Origin: an uncultured Bacteroidales bacterium
GTDB taxonomy: Bacteria; Bacteroidota; Bacteroidia; Bacteroidales; Paludibacteraceae
NCBI GenBank assembly: GCA_903911085.1
Contig: CAIWCC010000250.1
Location: 45,407-109,406, forward strand
Length of the DNA: 64,000 bases
Direction: 5' to 3'
Shown: positions 48,882 through 61,412 of the stretch, piece by piece
How the letters are laid out: each line of letters starts with the position of its first letter
How positions within the stretch are numbered: the first letter of the stretch is position 1
Made by a program: the position numbers and the translations under genes
Notes under the pieces: generated by a model
Database searches by the model: none
Told to the model about the DNA's origin: nothing
The model's input: only the letters and a program-made list of their open reading frames with translations

Positions 48882-50402
48882 ATGTTAGAAAAAATAATCA
48901 TCCTCGATTTTGGTTCTCAAACCACCCAATTAATTGGTCGTCGCTTACGTGAATTGAACGAATATTGCGAAATTTTACCTTATAACAAGTTCCCCGAAAA
49001 TACTGACGATATAAAAGGAGTTATTCTTTCGGGAAGTCCTTACTCGGTTTATGACCCCAATGCTTTCAAAGCAGATTTGAGTAATATCCGTGGAAAATTT
49101 CCTGTACTAGGTATTTGTTATGGTGCTCAATTTATGACTTATACCTCGGGTGGTAATGTTGAATCGGCAGGTTCACGTGAATATGGACGTGCTAATTTGA
49201 CTTTTATTGATAATCAAGATTTATTAATGAAAGATATTCAACAAGGTACTCAAATATGGATGTCTCATGGCGATAGTATAACTAAAATTCCAAATAGTTT
49301 TAAAAAAATTGCTAGTACTGACGATGTTGAATTAGCTGCTTTTAAAGTTGAAGGTGAAAACACTTGGGGCGTTCAATTTCATCCAGAAGTATTTCATACT
49401 TTGGATGGAACTTTATTACTCGAAAACTTTTTGAATATTTGTGGTTGTGCTAAGAACTGGTCACCAGCTTCATTTGTTGAATCTACAGTTGCAGAACTAA
49501 AGGCACAACTTGGTAACGATAAGGTGGTACTAGGACTTTCGGGTGGTGTCGATTCATCTGTGGCTGCTGTTTTATTAAACAAAGCAATAGGAAAGAATCT
49601 GACATGTATTTTCGTAGATCATGGCTTGCTACGAAAAAACGAATTTGAAAATGTAATGAAAGATTATGAGCATCTAGGGCTCAACGTCATAGGTGTTAAT
49701 GTAAAAGAGAGATTTTATAAGGCTTTGGAAGGAGTGTCTGATCCAGAGCAAAAAAGAAAAATAATTGGTAGTGGTTTTATTGATGTTTTCGATGAAGAAG
49801 CACATAAAATTAAAGATGTAAAGTGGCTGGCTCAAGGTACAATTTATCCCGATATTATTGAGTCGCTTTCAATTACTGGAACAGTTATAAAATCGCATCA
49901 CAATGTTGGCGGTTTACCCGACAAAATGAAACTGAAATTATGTGAACCACTTCGTTTGCTTTTCAAAGATGAAGTGCGCCGTGTGGGTACTCAAATGGGT
50001 ATGATGCACCATCTTATCAAACGTCAGCCATTTCCAGGACCAGGATTGGCAGTCCGAATTTTAGGTGACATTACTGCCGAAAAAGTTAGAATTCTACAAG
50101 AAGCTGACGATATTTTTATATCTGGTTTACGCGACTGGAATTTGTACGATAAAGTTTGGCAAGCTGGTGTTATTCTATTACCAGTTCAATCTGTAGGAGT
50201 GATGGGCGATGAGCGCACTTATGAAAACGCTGTAGCATTACGTGCTGTTACTTCAACTGATGCTATGACTGCCGATTGGGCTCAACTGCCTTATGACTTT
50301 TTGGCAAAAATGTCGAATGAAATAATCAATAAAGTAAAAGGTGTAAATCGCGTGGTTTATGATATAAGCTCAAAACCACCTGCTACTATTGAATGGGAAT
50401 AG
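48882..50402 (+). CDS. guaA: GMP synthase (glutamine-hydrolysing)
   Basis: Converts XMP to GMP using glutamine and ATP. 506 aa. The class I glutamine amidotransferase domain (1-190) has the nucleophile C79 in GICYGAQ and the H167/E169 pair in VQFHPEVFH. The ATP pyrophosphatase domain begins with the P-loop [13 protein letters not shown] (218-230), and the C-terminal dimerisation domain ends KPPATIEWE as usual. Start ATG 48882 is preceded by a matching promoter. Followed at 39 nt by a run of tandem repeats and then tatD. Confidence 0.97.
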   Translation: MLEKIIILDFGSQTTQLIGRRLRELNEYCEILPYNKFPENTDDIKGVILSGSPYSVYDPNAFKADLSNIRGKFPVLGICYGAQFMTYTSGGNVESAGSREYGRANLTFIDNQDLLMKDIQQGTQIWMSHGDSITKIPNSFKKIASTDDVELAAFKVEGENTWGVQFHPEVFHTLDGTLLLENFLNICGCAKNWSPASFVESTVAELKAQLGNDKVVLGLSGGVDSSVAAVLLNKAIGKNLTCIFVDHGLLRKNEFENVMKDYEHLGLNVIGVNVKERFYKALEGVSDPEQKRKIIGSGFIDVFDEEAHKIKDVKWLAQGTIYPDIIESLSITGTVIKSHHNVGGLPDKMKLKLCEPLRLLFKDEVRRVGTQMGMMHHLIKRQPFPGPGLAVRILGDITAEKVRILQEADDIFISGLRDWNLYDKVWQAGVILLPVQSVGVMGDERTYENAVALRAVTSTDAMTADWAQLPYDFLAKMSNEIINKVKGVNRVVYDISSKPPATIEWE

Positions 50403-50440
50403 GAAGTTTGAAAAGTTTGAAGAGTTTGAAAGTTTGAGTG

Positions 50441-50482
50441 GTTTCGTGTTTCGTGTTTCGTGTTTCGTGTTTCGTGTTTCGT
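50441..50482. repeat. Heptanucleotide repeat (GTTTCGT)x6
   Basis: Six perfect head-to-tail copies of GTTTCGT occupy 50441-50482, directly preceded by an imperfect AGTTTGA-type repeat (50405-50437). The stretch lies between the guaA stop and tatD and contains no spacer sequences. Unit length is not a multiple of three, but an in-frame stop at 50524-50526 separates it from the tatD frame, so it cannot alter that reading frame. Confidence 0.95.
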
Positions 50483-50562
50483 GTTCCAAGTTAACATTAG
50501 AAACTGCTTCTGAAACCCATGTTTGACGTCCGATTTTTTTAATTATTTTAAAAGCATTACCA

Positions 50563-51327
50563 TTGATTGATACTCATTCCCATATTTATTCTGTTGAATT
50601 CGATAATGACCGTCATGACGTTATTCTGCGTGCAAAGTCAGTAGGTATTGAACATATTATTTTACCGAATGTAGATAGCAAGACATTGCCATTGATGTTG
50701 GCTTTAGAAGCCGAAAACCCGAATTATTGTCATGCTGCAATTGGCTTGCATCCAACTAGTATTGCAGAGAATTATGAAACAGAGTTAACTTTAGTAAGAT
50801 CAGAATTAGAGCGAAGAAATTGGATTGCAATTGGCGAAATAGGCATTGATTTATATTGGGATAAAACTTTCCTTGTTGAGCAAGTTAAAGCATTTAAAAC
50901 TCAAATTGAATGGGCTTTGGAATATAATCTCCCAGTAATAATTCATGTTCGAGATTCTTTTAGAGAAACAATGAATGCGCTTTTACCCTATAAAAATTTA
51001 GGATTAAAAGGTGTTTTTCATAGTTTTACTGGAAATTATGATGAGGCAACTGAGATTCTAAATTTTGGTGGTTTTTTGTTAGGAATTAATGGAATTGTTA
51101 CTTTCAAAAATTCGGGGCTTTCTGAAACTATTCAACAATTAAAATTAGAAAATCTAATTATTGAGACGGATTCTCCCTATTTAACACCAGCTCCTTATCG
51201 TGGAAAACGAAATGAAAGCGCTTATGTAGATTTTGTGTGTGAAAAATTAGCAGCAATTTTTGCAAAAAACAAAGAATACGTGGCTGAAATTACAACACAG
51301 AATGCAAAAAGATTATTTTCTCTATAA
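50563..51327 (+). CDS. tatD: TatD-family metal-dependent deoxyribonuclease
   Basis: Hydrolase of 254 aa with the TIM-barrel metal site of the TatD family: DTHSHIY (H5, H7), AIGEIGIDLYWD (E92), IIHVRDS, GVFHSF and ETDSPYLTPAPYRGKRNE. Linked to DNA repair and 3'-5' exonuclease activity in other bacteria. The start is TTG at 50563, giving the standard MIDTHSH beginning; no in-frame ATG exists between it and the stop codon at 50524-50526, so a non-ATG start is required (ATT codons at 50533, 50542 and 50545 are less likely). Ends before a bidirectional terminator shared with rpoC. Confidence 0.93.
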   Translation: MIDTHSHIYSVEFDNDRHDVILRAKSVGIEHIILPNVDSKTLPLMLALEAENPNYCHAAIGLHPTSIAENYETELTLVRSELERRNWIAIGEIGIDLYWDKTFLVEQVKAFKTQIEWALEYNLPVIIHVRDSFRETMNALLPYKNLGLKGVFHSFTGNYDEATEILNFGGFLLGINGIVTFKNSGLSETIQQLKLENLIIETDSPYLTPAPYRGKRNESAYVDFVCEKLAAIFAKNKEYVAEITTQNAKRLFSL

Positions 51328-51353
51328 TTGAATTTTCTGCTCTAAAGTAGAAT

Positions 51354-51393
51354 AAAAAAACCGAATTACTATGAAAAGTAATTCGGTTTTTTT
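51354..51393. terminator. Bidirectional terminator between tatD and rpoC
   Basis: CCGAATTACT, a six-base loop ATGAAA and AGTAATTCGG form a perfect 10-bp stem, flanked by seven A on the left and seven T on the right. It can end transcription of tatD on the plus strand and of the rpoBC operon on the minus strand. Confidence 0.92.
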
Positions 51394-51415
51394 ATTTATT
51401 TAATTAGAATAATAA

Positions 51416-54400
51416 CTATTCTTCATTATCGCGATCATCGATATCTAACACATTTCTACGTGCATCTACCTTCTTCTCATATTCATCACGTGAGTAAACT
51501 ACGATTTTATCAAAAGAACGTTGTCCAGTTCCAGCTGGTATTAAATGTCCGCAAATAACGTTTTCTTTCAAACCTTCTAAACGGTCAACCTTACCATTGA
51601 TTGCAGCATCGTTCAATACTTTCGTAGTTTCTTGGAACGAAGCAGCAGACATAAAGCTATTTGTTTGAAGCGCAGCACGTGTAATACCTTGAAGTATTTG
51701 ATTTGAAGTTGCTGCAATCGCATCGCGAGTTTCAACAATTTTCATATCACGGCGTTTGAGCATACTATTTTCGTCACGCAATTTACGAGGCGTAATGATT
51801 TGACCTGGTTTCAAAGTAGCAGAATCGCCTGCATCAAGTATTACTTTTTTACCCCAAATGCGATCATTTTCTTCCATAAACTCATTTTTGTCAACAATTT
51901 GTTTTTCGAGGAAGCGAGTATCACCCTGCTCCAAAATCTCTACTTTACGCATCATTTGACGAACAATTACCTCAAAGTGTTTGTCATTGATTTTTACACC
52001 TTGTAAACGATAAACGTCCTGAACTTCATTTACGATATAATCCTGAACGGCAGTTGGTCCTTTAATTAATAAGATATCTGAAGGAGTTGTAGCACCTTCC
52101 GATAATGGAATTCCTGCACGTACAAAGTCATTTTCTTGAACCAAAATTTGACGAGACAATGGAATCATATATTTCTTAACCTCACCAGTTTTCGATGTTA
52201 CGGTCAACTCACGATTACCACGTTTGATTTTACCGAAGGTTACCTCACCATCAATTTCGGCTACTACAGCTGGATTTGATGGGTTACGAGCTTCAAATAA
52301 TTCAGTTACACGTGGAAGACCACCGGTAATATCACCAGATTTTCCAACTGCACGTGGTATTTTTACCAACATCTGACCAGTTTTAATCTTATTACCATTA
52401 TCTAATACCAAGTGGGCACCCACTGGTAAGTTGTAAGTACGTAGTATTGAACCATCCTTTGAAACAATATGCGCACTTGGAACCCTATTACGATCTTTTG
52501 ACTCAATAATGATTTTTTCGCGTAAACCAGTAGATTCATCCGATTCTGTTTTGAAAGTAATATTTTCAATAACATCTTCAAATTCAATTTTACCTTCTGT
52601 TTCAGCAATAATTACTGCATTAAATGGATCCCAATCACAAGCCAATTGACCTTTTTTACCCATCTCGCCATCTTTTACATACAGTTTCGATCCATAAGGA
52701 ACATTCTGTGTGGTAAGAGCAATGCCTGTAGTTGTATCAATAACACGCATTTCGGCCAAACGACTTACTACTACTTGATAATTTTTCTTATCATCATCAA
52801 TAGCGTCTACTGTACGAAGCTCGTCAAATTCAAGTCGACCATCATAACGCAATACAATTTTTGATTCAGCAGCAACGTTTGACGCAATACCCCCAACGTG
52901 GAAAGTACGAAGCGTTAACTGAGTACCTGGCTCACCAATTGATTGAGCTGCAATAACTCCTACAGCTTCACCTATTTGAACCATTTTACCTGTTGCCAAG
53001 TTGCGTCCGTAACATTTAGAACAAACACCTTTTTTCGATTCGCATGTTAATACTGAACGAATTTCTACACGTTCGATAGGCGAATCTTGTATTTTTTTTG
53101 CTAATGACTCAGTAATTTGTTCACCTGAAGCTACAATAAGCTTTCCAGTAAGTGGATTTTGTATATCATGTACAGAAACACGACCAAGAATTCGTTCGTA
53201 AAGAGACGAAACTACTTCTTCGTTATTTTTCATTTCTGTAGCTATCAATCCACGTAAAGTTCCGCAATCTTCTTCGTTGATAATCACATCTTGAGATACA
53301 TCCACCAAACGACGAGTTAAATATCCAGCATCAGCAGTTTTCAAAGCTGTATCCGCCAAACCTTTACGAGCACCGTGGGTAGAAATAAAGTATTCTAATA
53401 CTGATAGACCTTCTTTAAAGTTCGAAAGAATTGGGTTTTCGATAATTTGACCACCTTCTGCACCCGATTTTTGAGGTTTTGCCATCAAACCACGCATACC
53501 AGACAGCTGACGAATTTGTTCTTTCGATCCACGAGCACCCGAATCTAACATCATGTATACAGAGTTAAATCCTTGATTATCTGTAGAAAGTTGTTTCATC
53601 AAAATGGTTGATAATTTGGAGTTGACATGTGTCCAAGTATCAATAATTTGATTGTAACGTTCATTGAAAGTAATGAATCCCATGTTATAGTTATTCAAAA
53701 TCTCTTCTACTTCAGCATTACCTTCTTTTACTAATGTTTCTTTTTCTGGTGGGATAATTACATCGTTTAAGTTAAACGAAAGTCCACCCTTGAAAGCCAT
53801 AAAGTAACCCAAATCTTTGATGTCATCAAGGAACTGAGCTGTACGAGCTACTCCACACATTTCGATTACGTTACCAATAATGTCACGTAATGATTTTTTT
53901 GAAAGTAATTCGTTAATATAACCAACTTTTGTAGGTACACATTTGTTAAACAAAATTCTACCTACAGTGGTTTCAATAATCATATTCACCAATTCACCAT
54001 CTGCATTCAAATCTTGGGTTTTTACTTTAATCCAAGAGTGTAATGCAACTTTTCTTTCATTGTAAGCTATTTCTGCTTCTTCTGGCGAATAAAAAATCAG
54101 TCCTTCGCCTAATGCTCCTGTACGTGGTTTGGTGATATAATATAACCCAAGAACCATGTCCTGTGAAGGAACAGTAATAGGAGCACCATTGGCTGGATTT
54201 AAGATATTATGTGAAGCCAACATCAACATTTGGGCTTCCAAAATTGCTTCATTACCAAGTGGTAAGTGAACGGCCATCTGGTCACCATCAAAGTCAGCAT
54301 TAAAAGCTGTACACGAAAGTGGGTGCAATTGAATAGCCTTTCCTTCAATCATCTTTGGTTGGAATGATTGAATACCCAAGCGGTGCAATGTAGGGGCACG

Positions 54401-55711
54401 GTTTAGTAATACGGGATGTCCTTTCATCACGTACTCTAAAATATCCCAAATAACAGGATCCTTGCGATCAACAATCTTCTTTGCTGATTTTACCGTTTTA
54501 ACAATTCCGCGTTCAATTAATTTACGAATTACAAACGGTTTATATAATTCAGCTGCCATATCTTTAGGGATACCGCATTCGTGCATTTTTAATTCAGGTC
54601 CAACAACAATTACCGAACGTGCTGAATAATCCACACGCTTTCCTAATAAGTTTTGACGGAAACGTCCTTGTTTACCCTTTAACGAATCTGAAAGTGATTT
54701 TAACGGTCTATTAGCATCTGTTTTTACTGCACTAGACTTACGTGAGTTATCGAACAACGAATCCACAGCCTCTTGAAGCATACGTTTTTCGTTTCGAAGA
54801 ATTACCTCAGGCGCTTTTATTTCGATTAATCGTTTCAAACGATTATTACGAATAATCACACGGCGATACAAATCGTTCAAATCCGATGTTGCAAAACGAC
54901 CACCATCTAATGGAACCAGCGGACGTAATTCTGGCGGAATAACAGGAACGATTTTGATAATCATCCATTCTGGTTTATTGCGCAGACGTGAAGCTCTAAA
55001 CGATTCTACAATTTGTAGACGTTTTAACGCTTCGTTTTTACGTTGTTGTGAAGTATCATTGTTAGCTTTATTACGCAAATCATATGATAAAATATCCAAA
55101 TCCAATCGGCTCAACATATCATGAATTGCATCTGCACCCATTTTTGCAATAAACTTGTTTGGGTCAGAGTCTTCTAATTGTTGGTTTTCGCGTGGAAGTG
55201 CTTCTAATATATCTAAATACTCATCTTCCGATAGCATTTCTCCAACGGTAATGTTTTCACCATTTTCGATTATTCCACCTTGAATAATGACATATTTTTC
55301 GTAATAAATTATCGAATCTAGTTTTTTTGTAGGCATCCCAAGAAGATAACCTATTTTGTTTGGTAAAGAGCGGAAGTACCAAATATGCGCAACTGGAACT
55401 ACTAATTGAATATGTCCCATGCGTTCTCGACGAACTTTTTTCTCGGTCACTTCTACTCCACAACGGTCGCAAACAATGCCTTTATAGCGAATGCGTTTAT
55501 ATTTTCCGCAATGACATTCAAAGTCTTTTGTAGGACCGAAAATGCGCTCACAGAACAAACCGTCACGTTCAGGTTTGTAAGTACGATAATTAATGGTTTC
55601 GGGTTTGAGAACCTCACCACTCGATAATTTTAATATCTCTTCGGGCGATGCAAGACCGATCGAAATTTTATTAAAACTACTCTTTACCTTATTATCATTT
55701 TTAAAAGCCAT
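51416..55711 (-). CDS. rpoC: RNA polymerase subunit beta prime
   Basis: Largest RNA polymerase subunit, 1431 aa. The N-terminal zinc site has C66, C68, C81 and C84 ([13 protein letters not shown]). The catalytic magnesium loop NADFDGDQ is at 471-478 (D473, D475, D477). The bridge/trigger region MRGLMAKPQ and the second zinc site (CGTLRG then [13 protein letters not shown]) follow. It lies 105 nt after rpoB, the final gene of the ribosomal/RNA polymerase cluster, and ends before the bidirectional terminator. Confidence 0.98.
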   Translation of the reverse strand: MAFKNDNKVKSSFNKISIGLASPEEILKLSSGEVLKPETINYRTYKPERDGLFCERIFGPTKDFECHCGKYKRIRYKGIVCDRCGVEVTEKKVRRERMGHIQLVVPVAHIWYFRSLPNKIGYLLGMPTKKLDSIIYYEKYVIIQGGIIENGENITVGEMLSEDEYLDILEALPRENQQLEDSDPNKFIAKMGADAIHDMLSRLDLDILSYDLRNKANNDTSQQRKNEALKRLQIVESFRASRLRNKPEWMIIKIVPVIPPELRPLVPLDGGRFATSDLNDLYRRVIIRNNRLKRLIEIKAPEVILRNEKRMLQEAVDSLFDNSRKSSAVKTDANRPLKSLSDSLKGKQGRFRQNLLGKRVDYSARSVIVVGPELKMHECGIPKDMAAELYKPFVIRKLIERGIVKTVKSAKKIVDRKDPVIWDILEYVMKGHPVLLNRAPTLHRLGIQSFQPKMIEGKAIQLHPLSCTAFNADFDGDQMAVHLPLGNEAILEAQMLMLASHNILNPANGAPITVPSQDMVLGLYYITKPRTGALGEGLIFYSPEEAEIAYNERKVALHSWIKVKTQDLNADGELVNMIIETTVGRILFNKCVPTKVGYINELLSKKSLRDIIGNVIEMCGVARTAQFLDDIKDLGYFMAFKGGLSFNLNDVIIPPEKETLVKEGNAEVEEILNNYNMGFITFNERYNQIIDTWTHVNSKLSTILMKQLSTDNQGFNSVYMMLDSGARGSKEQIRQLSGMRGLMAKPQKSGAEGGQIIENPILSNFKEGLSVLEYFISTHGARKGLADTALKTADAGYLTRRLVDVSQDVIINEEDCGTLRGLIATEMKNNEEVVSSLYERILGRVSVHDIQNPLTGKLIVASGEQITESLAKKIQDSPIERVEIRSVLTCESKKGVCSKCYGRNLATGKMVQIGEAVGVIAAQSIGEPGTQLTLRTFHVGGIASNVAAESKIVLRYDGRLEFDELRTVDAIDDDKKNYQVVVSRLAEMRVIDTTTGIALTTQNVPYGSKLYVKDGEMGKKGQLACDWDPFNAVIIAETEGKIEFEDVIENITFKTESDESTGLREKIIIESKDRNRVPSAHIVSKDGSILRTYNLPVGAHLVLDNGNKIKTGQMLVKIPRAVGKSGDITGGLPRVTELFEARNPSNPAVVAEIDGEVTFGKIKRGNRELTVTSKTGEVKKYMIPLSRQILVQENDFVRAGIPLSEGATTPSDILLIKGPTAVQDYIVNEVQDVYRLQGVKINDKHFEVIVRQMMRKVEILEQGDTRFLEKQIVDKNEFMEENDRIWGKKVILDAGDSATLKPGQIITPRKLRDENSMLKRRDMKIVETRDAIAATSNQILQGITRAALQTNSFMSAASFQETTKVLNDAAINGKVDRLEGLKENVICGHLIPAGTGQRSFDKIVVYSRDEYEKKVDARRNVLDIDDRDNEE

Positions 55712-55816
55712 ATCTTTGTTTTATAAAGAGTTGTTCAATTTACAATATTACTTTATTTCAATTTATAATTTATTCGATAAAGTAAGCAAAACATTATTTT
55801 GCTTACTTATCTTAAT

Positions 55817-58800
55817 CTATTCTAAATTGATACTCAAACCTAATCCACGAAGTTCATGTAACAATACATTGAGCGATTCCGGAATTCCAGGAGTTGGCAT
55901 TGGATCACCTTTGACAATTGCCTCGTAAGTTCTGGCGCGCCCCATTACATCATCCGATTTAACTGTCAATATTTCTTGTAAAATATGAGCAGCACCAAAT
56001 GCTTCAAGTGCCCAAACCTCCATTTCTCCAAAACGTTGACCACCAAATTGAGCTTTACCACCAAGTGGTTGTTGAGTGATTAGTGAGTATGGTCCGATAG
56101 AACGAGCATGCATTTTATCTTCAACCATGTGTCCTAACTTCAACATGTAGATTACACCTACTGTAGCAGTTTGGTCAAAACGTTCACCTGTTCCACCATC
56201 GTACAAATACGTTTTACCGTAATTGGGTACGCCAGCTTTATCAGTCCACTCATTTAAATCTTCTATATGCGCACCATCAAAAATTGGAGTTGCAAAACGA
56301 ACACCTAATTCTTTTCCAGCCCAGCCCAATACGGTTTCGAAAATTTGTCCAAGGTTCATACGCGAAGGTACACCAAGTGGATTCAAAACTATATCAACAG
56401 GAGTTCCATCTTCTAAGAATGGCATATCCTCTTGACGTACAATACGCGAAACAATACCCTTGTTACCATGACGACCAGCCATTTTATCACCTACACGAAT
56501 TTTACGTTTCTTGGCAATATAAACTTTTGCTATCTGAACAATTCCATTTGGAAGTTCATCGCCAATTGTAATATTAAATTTCTGGCGTTTTATTTGGGCA
56601 TCTAATTCTTTATATTTTCTCAAATAATTCATGATTAATTTCTTAACCAATTCATTTTTATGAGAATCAGTAGTCCATTTACTTAATTGAACTGCAGTAT
56701 AATCTATTTCTCTAAGTCGTTCAGCCGTAAACTTACTATTTCTTGAAATAATATCAGTGCCTAAGAAATCTTTAACTCCAGCCGATATTTTATCACCAAT
56801 AAGTACTACAAGTTTATCTACAAGTGTGTTACGCAAAATTAATGCTTGATTCTCAAACTCTTCATCCAATTTTGGTAGAATTGCTTTATCAGCTAATTTT
56901 GATTTACGGTTCTTTTGTGCTTTTGAAAATAAGCGTTTACCAATAACTACACCCGACAATGATGGAGTTGCTTTCAATGAAGCATCTTTTACATCACCAG
57001 CTTTGTCACCAAATATTGCACGAAGTAATTTTTCTTCTGGTGAAGGATCAGATTCTCCTTTTGGGGTAATTTTACCAATAATAATATCACCTGGTTCAAT
57101 GCGAGCACCAATACGGATAATACCATTTTCGTCCAAATCTTTGGTAGCTTCTTCGCTAACGTTAGGAATATCAGAAGTGAATTCCTCAATTCCACGTTTT
57201 GTTTCACGCACATCAAGCAACTGCTCTACAACATGAATTGATGTGAATACGTCTTCACGAACAACACGCTCGTTAATTACAATTGCATCCTCAAAGTTAT
57301 AACCTTTCCATGGCATGAACGCTACTTTCAAGTTCTTTCCAATAGCTAATTCACCATTTTGAGTTGCGTAACCTTCAGTTAGTATTTGACCGTTAACAAC
57401 ACTATCACCTTTGCTTACAATAGGTCGTAAATCGATGGTAGTATTTTGGTTCGTTTTCTGAAACTTTGGTAACTTATATTCTTTTACCGCAGAGTCGAAG
57501 CTAATAAACTCTTCTTCTTCGCTACGGTCATATTTAATTTTAATACAGGTTGCATCAACAAATTCCACTACACCAGTTCCTTCTGCCATTACTTGCGTTC
57601 TCGAATCTTGTATCAATTGAGCTTCAATACCAGTTCCAACAATTGGGGCTTCGCAGCGTAAAAGTGGCACTGCTTGACGCATCATATTAGAACCCATCAA
57701 TGCACGGTTAGCATCATCATGCTCTAAAAATGGAATCAATGCTGCCGCTATCGATGCAATTTGCGATGGAGATACATCCATTAAATTTACCTCAGATGGG
57801 GCAACAACAGGAAAATCTGCACCTTGGCGCGATTTTACTTTTGTTCTGATAAAATTTCCATTTTCATCCAATGGTGCATTTCCTTGTGCAATAATGAAAT
57901 CTTCTTCTTCCTCGGCAGTATAATATTCAATTCCATTTTCAGAAATGTCTACCACAGAATCAGTAACTTTTCTATATGGAGTTTCAATAAATCCAAGTTC
58001 GTTGATTTTTGCATAAATACACAATGACGAAATCAATCCAATGTTTGGACCCTCAGGAGTTTCAATTGGACATAAACGACCATAATGTGTATAATGAACG
58101 TCACGTACCTCAAAACCAGCACGCTCACGTGAAAGTCCACCTGGTCCAAGAGCTGAATGACGACGTTTATGAGTTATTTCAGCTAACGGATTCTGTTGAT
58201 CCATAAACTGAGATAATGCATTAGTTCCAAAGAATGAATTGATAACTGATGATACACTTTTTGCATTGATCAAATCAATAGGTGTAAATACCTCATTATC
58301 ACGAACATTCATTCTCTCGCGAATAGTACGCGCCATACGAGATAAACCAACACCAAATTGGTTGAATAGTTGTTCTCCTACCGTACGAACACGACGATTG
58401 CTTAAGTGATCAATATCATCAACTATTGCTTTTGAGTTAATTAACTCAATCAAATACTTGATAATTTCGATAATATCTTCTTTTGTCAGCACTTTAATAT
58501 CCATGCTGGTGGTCAAATTCAATTTCCGATTAATACGGAAACGACCTACATTACCTAAATCGTAACGTTTTTCTGAGAAAAATAAATTGTTTATTACCTC
58601 TCTTGCGGTTGAGTCATCGGCAGGAACCGCATTACGTAATTGACGATAAATATACAAAACGGCTTCTTTTTCCGAGTTACTTGGATCTTTTTGAAGTGTA
58701 TTGTAAATTATAGCGTAATCATTTTGATTGGCATCAGCTTTGTGGAGCAAAATTGTTTGAGTTCCAGCTTCAATTATTTCGTCAACATGATGAGCTTCAA

Positions 58801-59635
58801 TTATAGTTTCACGATCGATAATTACTTCGTTTCGTTCAATTGTAACTACCTCACCAGTATCTTCATCAACAAAATCCTCAACCCATGTTTTCAAAACACG
58901 AGCAGCTAATTTTTGTCCAATGGCTTTTTTCAAACTGGTCTTACTTACTTTAATCTCTTCAGCAAGATTGAATATCTCTAAAATATCCTTATCACTTTCA
59001 AAGCCTATAGCACGCAACAAAGTCGTAACAGGAAGTTTTTTCTTTCTGTCAATATAAGCATACATTACATTGTTGATGTCAGTAGCAAATTCAATCCACG
59101 AACCGCGGAAAGGAATGATACGTGCTGAATACAATTTTGTACCATTGGCGTGAGTACTTTGACCGAAGAATACACCAGGAGAACGGTGAAGCTGCGATAC
59201 AATAACACGTTCGGCACCATTGATAACAAATGTACCTTTCAATGTCATATATGGGATAGGTCCCAGATACACATCTTGTATTACCGTATCAAAATCTTCA
59301 TGATCTGGATCGGTGCAATACAACTTCAGTTTGGCTTTAAGCGGCACACTGTAAGTTAAGCCACGTTCGATACACTCATCAATCGAATAACGTGGAGGGT
59401 CTACGTAGTAATCGAGAAATTCGAGGATGAAATTATTTCGGGTATCTGTGATAGGAAAGTTTTCGGAAAAAACCTTATACAAACCTTCTGATTTTCTTTT
59501 TTCTGGAGCAGTATCCATTTGAAAAAAATCATGAAAAGATTTTAATTGAACTTCCAAAAAGTCAGGATAGTTTAACTGATTCTTAATAGAAGCAAAATTT
59601 ATTCTTTGATCTTTTGTTAATGATGACATTTTCAA
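55817..59635 (-). CDS. rpoB: RNA polymerase subunit beta
   Basis: Catalytic subunit of RNA polymerase, 1272 aa. Recognised by the rifampicin-region stretch ([25 protein letters not shown] in pieces), [15 protein letters not shown], the [13 protein letters not shown] motif, [22 protein letters not shown] and the C-terminal [17 protein letters not shown]. The frame opens MKMSSL; the second Met (59629) is an equally good start, close to what relatives use. It lies 106 nt after rplL across a terminator-like hairpin and is followed by rpoC. Confidence 0.98.
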   Translation of the reverse strand: MKMSSLTKDQRINFASIKNQLNYPDFLEVQLKSFHDFFQMDTAPEKRKSEGLYKVFSENFPITDTRNNFILEFLDYYVDPPRYSIDECIERGLTYSVPLKAKLKLYCTDPDHEDFDTVIQDVYLGPIPYMTLKGTFVINGAERVIVSQLHRSPGVFFGQSTHANGTKLYSARIIPFRGSWIEFATDINNVMYAYIDRKKKLPVTTLLRAIGFESDKDILEIFNLAEEIKVSKTSLKKAIGQKLAARVLKTWVEDFVDEDTGEVVTIERNEVIIDRETIIEAHHVDEIIEAGTQTILLHKADANQNDYAIIYNTLQKDPSNSEKEAVLYIYRQLRNAVPADDSTAREVINNLFFSEKRYDLGNVGRFRINRKLNLTTSMDIKVLTKEDIIEIIKYLIELINSKAIVDDIDHLSNRRVRTVGEQLFNQFGVGLSRMARTIRERMNVRDNEVFTPIDLINAKSVSSVINSFFGTNALSQFMDQQNPLAEITHKRRHSALGPGGLSRERAGFEVRDVHYTHYGRLCPIETPEGPNIGLISSLCIYAKINELGFIETPYRKVTDSVVDISENGIEYYTAEEEEDFIIAQGNAPLDENGNFIRTKVKSRQGADFPVVAPSEVNLMDVSPSQIASIAAALIPFLEHDDANRALMGSNMMRQAVPLLRCEAPIVGTGIEAQLIQDSRTQVMAEGTGVVEFVDATCIKIKYDRSEEEEFISFDSAVKEYKLPKFQKTNQNTTIDLRPIVSKGDSVVNGQILTEGYATQNGELAIGKNLKVAFMPWKGYNFEDAIVINERVVREDVFTSIHVVEQLLDVRETKRGIEEFTSDIPNVSEEATKDLDENGIIRIGARIEPGDIIIGKITPKGESDPSPEEKLLRAIFGDKAGDVKDASLKATPSLSGVVIGKRLFSKAQKNRKSKLADKAILPKLDEEFENQALILRNTLVDKLVVLIGDKISAGVKDFLGTDIISRNSKFTAERLREIDYTAVQLSKWTTDSHKNELVKKLIMNYLRKYKELDAQIKRQKFNITIGDELPNGIVQIAKVYIAKKRKIRVGDKMAGRHGNKGIVSRIVRQEDMPFLEDGTPVDIVLNPLGVPSRMNLGQIFETVLGWAGKELGVRFATPIFDGAHIEDLNEWTDKAGVPNYGKTYLYDGGTGERFDQTATVGVIYMLKLGHMVEDKMHARSIGPYSLITQQPLGGKAQFGGQRFGEMEVWALEAFGAAHILQEILTVKSDDVMGRARTYEAIVKGDPMPTPGIPESLNVLLHELRGLGLSINLE

Positions 59636-59678
59636 AGAGTTTTTTTGAATGCGGTGAACTCAATTATTTTATAGACAG

Positions 59679-59718
59679 AAAAAGGTTTAGAATCCCTCAG
59701 TGAGAGGGGCTCTAAACC
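59679..59718 (-). terminator. Attenuator-like hairpin between rplL and rpoB
   Basis: On the minus strand GGTTTAGA (59718-59711) pairs with TCTAAACC (59691-59684), enclosing a GAGGG/CCCTC stem (59704-59708 with 59694-59698). The transcript continues with five U, so it has the form of an intrinsic terminator placed about 45 nt before rpoB. A small ACCTGA/TCAGGT hairpin (59723-59737) precedes it, right after the rplL stop. Partial termination would let ribosomal proteins be made in excess of polymerase. Confidence 0.7.
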
Positions 59719-59741
59719 AAAGACCTGATATTCAGGTTTAA

Positions 59742-60116
59742 TTATTTAAGTTCAACTTCAGCTCCGCCGTCTTCAAGTTGTTTTTTCAATGCTTCAGCTT
59801 CGTCTTTTGTTGCACCTTCTTTAATTACTGAAGGAGCTGCATCAACTAAATCTTTAGCTTCTTTCAAACCAAGACCTGTTAATTCTTTTACTAATTTAAC
59901 GATAGCCAATTTTGTTGCACCTGCTGATTTCAATACTACATCGAATGAAGTTTTTTCTTCTACTACTTCAGCAGCAGCTACAGGACCTGCAGCAACAGTT
60001 ACAGCTGCAGCAGCTGGTTCGATACCATATTCATCTTTCAAAATTTGAGCTAACTCATTTACTTCTTTAACTGTTAAGTTAACCAATTGTTCTGCAAAAG
60101 CTTTCAAATCTGCCAT
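59742..60116 (-). CDS. rplL: Ribosomal protein L7/L12
   Basis: Stalk protein of the 50S subunit, 124 aa, which recruits translation GTPases. N-terminal dimerisation helix (1-35), Ala-rich hinge around 36-55 and the C-terminal domain with [24 protein letters not shown] and the closing GGAEVELK. Lies 46 nt after rplJ. A hairpin pair follows the stop, before rpoB. Confidence 0.98.
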   Translation of the reverse strand: MADLKAFAEQLVNLTVKEVNELAQILKDEYGIEPAAAAVTVAAGPVAAAEVVEEKTSFDVVLKSAGATKLAIVKLVKELTGLGLKEAKDLVDAAPSVIKEGATKDEAEALKKQLEDGGAEVELK

Positions 60117-60162
60117 TTTACTTATTTTTTATGTATTTGTTTTTTTTTATTTACTTATGAAA

Positions 60163-60690
60163 TTATCTTTCCGACAATGTTTTTAATAAACCGTGGATAG
60201 TTGATCCTCCTGATTGGAGTGCTGAAATAACGTTCTTAGCAGGCGATTGTAATAATCCAATAACTTCGCCAATAAGTTCGTTTTTCGTCTTTACATTTAT
60301 AAGTGCCTCCAATTGGTTTTCGCCAATATAGAAACTCTCTTCAACATACGCTGCTTTTAATATAGGTTTTTTGATTTTACTCTTCATTGCCTTGCTAAAG
60401 TCTTGAATGATCTTAGCAGGTGCGTTACCTACATTTGAAAGCATCATAGAAGTTTCTCCAGTAAGCGAACCATATAGTTCACTGAAATCTACCGATGAAT
60501 TTTCTAGTGCTTTTTGAAGCAATGTATTTTTTACAACTACAAGTTTAATATCTTGTTTGAAGCATATTCTTCTTAATTCAGTGGTTTTAGCAGCATTTAA
60601 TCCACCAATGTCCATTAAATAGAAGTGAGAATACTCTCCAAGAGTTGTCTCAAGTTGTTTTATTATAGCGCTTTTATCTTCCTTTTTCAT
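60163..60690 (-). CDS. rplJ: Ribosomal protein L10
   Basis: Stalk base protein of the 50S subunit, 175 aa, which carries the L7/L12 dimers through its C-terminal helix. Motifs: YSHFYLMDIGGLNAAKTTELRR (15-36 region), VVKNTLLQKAL and SLTGETSMMLS. Only 11 nt separate it from rplA, so there is no room for the large L10 leader structure known from proteobacteria; autogenous control, if any, must use other sites. Confidence 0.96.
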   Translation of the reverse strand: MKKEDKSAIIKQLETTLGEYSHFYLMDIGGLNAAKTTELRRICFKQDIKLVVVKNTLLQKALENSSVDFSELYGSLTGETSMMLSNVGNAPAKIIQDFSKAMKSKIKKPILKAAYVEESFYIGENQLEALINVKTKNELIGEVIGLLQSPAKNVISALQSGGSTIHGLLKTLSER

Positions 60691-60701
60691 AAACTTTTAT
60701 T

Positions 60702-61397
60702 TTATTCTTCAATTGATTTGGGTTCAATCTTAATACCCATACTCATTGTGCTTGAAAGATAAATGCTCTTTACATAAGTACCTTTTGCCGACGTTGGTTT
60801 TAGTTTCATCAAAGTAGAAACAAATTCTTTGGCATTTTGAACTAACATTTCGTTGGTGAAGGAAACCTTACCAATTGATGTGTGAACTATACCATATTTA
60901 TCAACTTTAAAGTCGATTTTCCCTTGTTTTACTTCTTTTACCGCTTTGCCTACTTCGTTGGTTACTGTACCACTTTTGGGATTTGGCATTAAACCACGAG
61001 GACCTAATATACGTCCTAAAGCACCTAATTTACCCATAATGGCAGGCATAGTGATAATTACATCAACATCAGTCCAACCACCTTTAATTTTATCGATATA
61101 TTCATCCAAACCTACAAAATCAGCACCAGCTTCTTTTGCTGCTGCTTCTTGGTCGGGTGTACATAATGCTAGAACCTTTACTTCTTTTCCAGTACCATTT
61201 GGCAACGAAACAACGCCGCGCACCATTTGGTTGGCTTTACGTGGGTCAACACCTAAGCGTACATCAATATCTACTGAAGCATCGAATTTAGAACTGGTAA
61301 TTTCTTTAACCAATCCAGCCGCTTCCTTTAGAGAATAGGTTTTTCCTGCTTCAATTTTTTCTAAAGCTAACCTTTGATTTTTTGTCAGTTTACTCAT
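60702..61397 (-). CDS. rplA: Ribosomal protein L1
   Basis: 50S protein of the L1 stalk, 231 aa, binding 23S rRNA near the E site. Recognised by [55 protein letters not shown] and [10 protein letters not shown]. Start ATG 61397 gives [13 protein letters not shown]; it follows rplK by 15 nt. Confidence 0.98.
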   Translation of the reverse strand: MSKLTKNQRLALEKIEAGKTYSLKEAAGLVKEITSSKFDASVDIDVRLGVDPRKANQMVRGVVSLPNGTGKEVKVLALCTPDQEAAAKEAGADFVGLDEYIDKIKGGWTDVDVIITMPAIMGKLGALGRILGPRGLMPNPKSGTVTNEVGKAVKEVKQGKIDFKVDKYGIVHTSIGKVSFTNEMLVQNAKEFVSTLMKLKPTSAKGTYVKSIYLSSTMSMGIKIEPKSIEE

Positions 61398-61412
61398 TTT
61401 AATTGAAGTTTG

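Noticed and set aside
50441..50482. Tandem GTTTCGT copies as a possible CRISPR array
   Set aside because: Units are contiguous and only 7 bp, with no spacers and no cas genes nearby.
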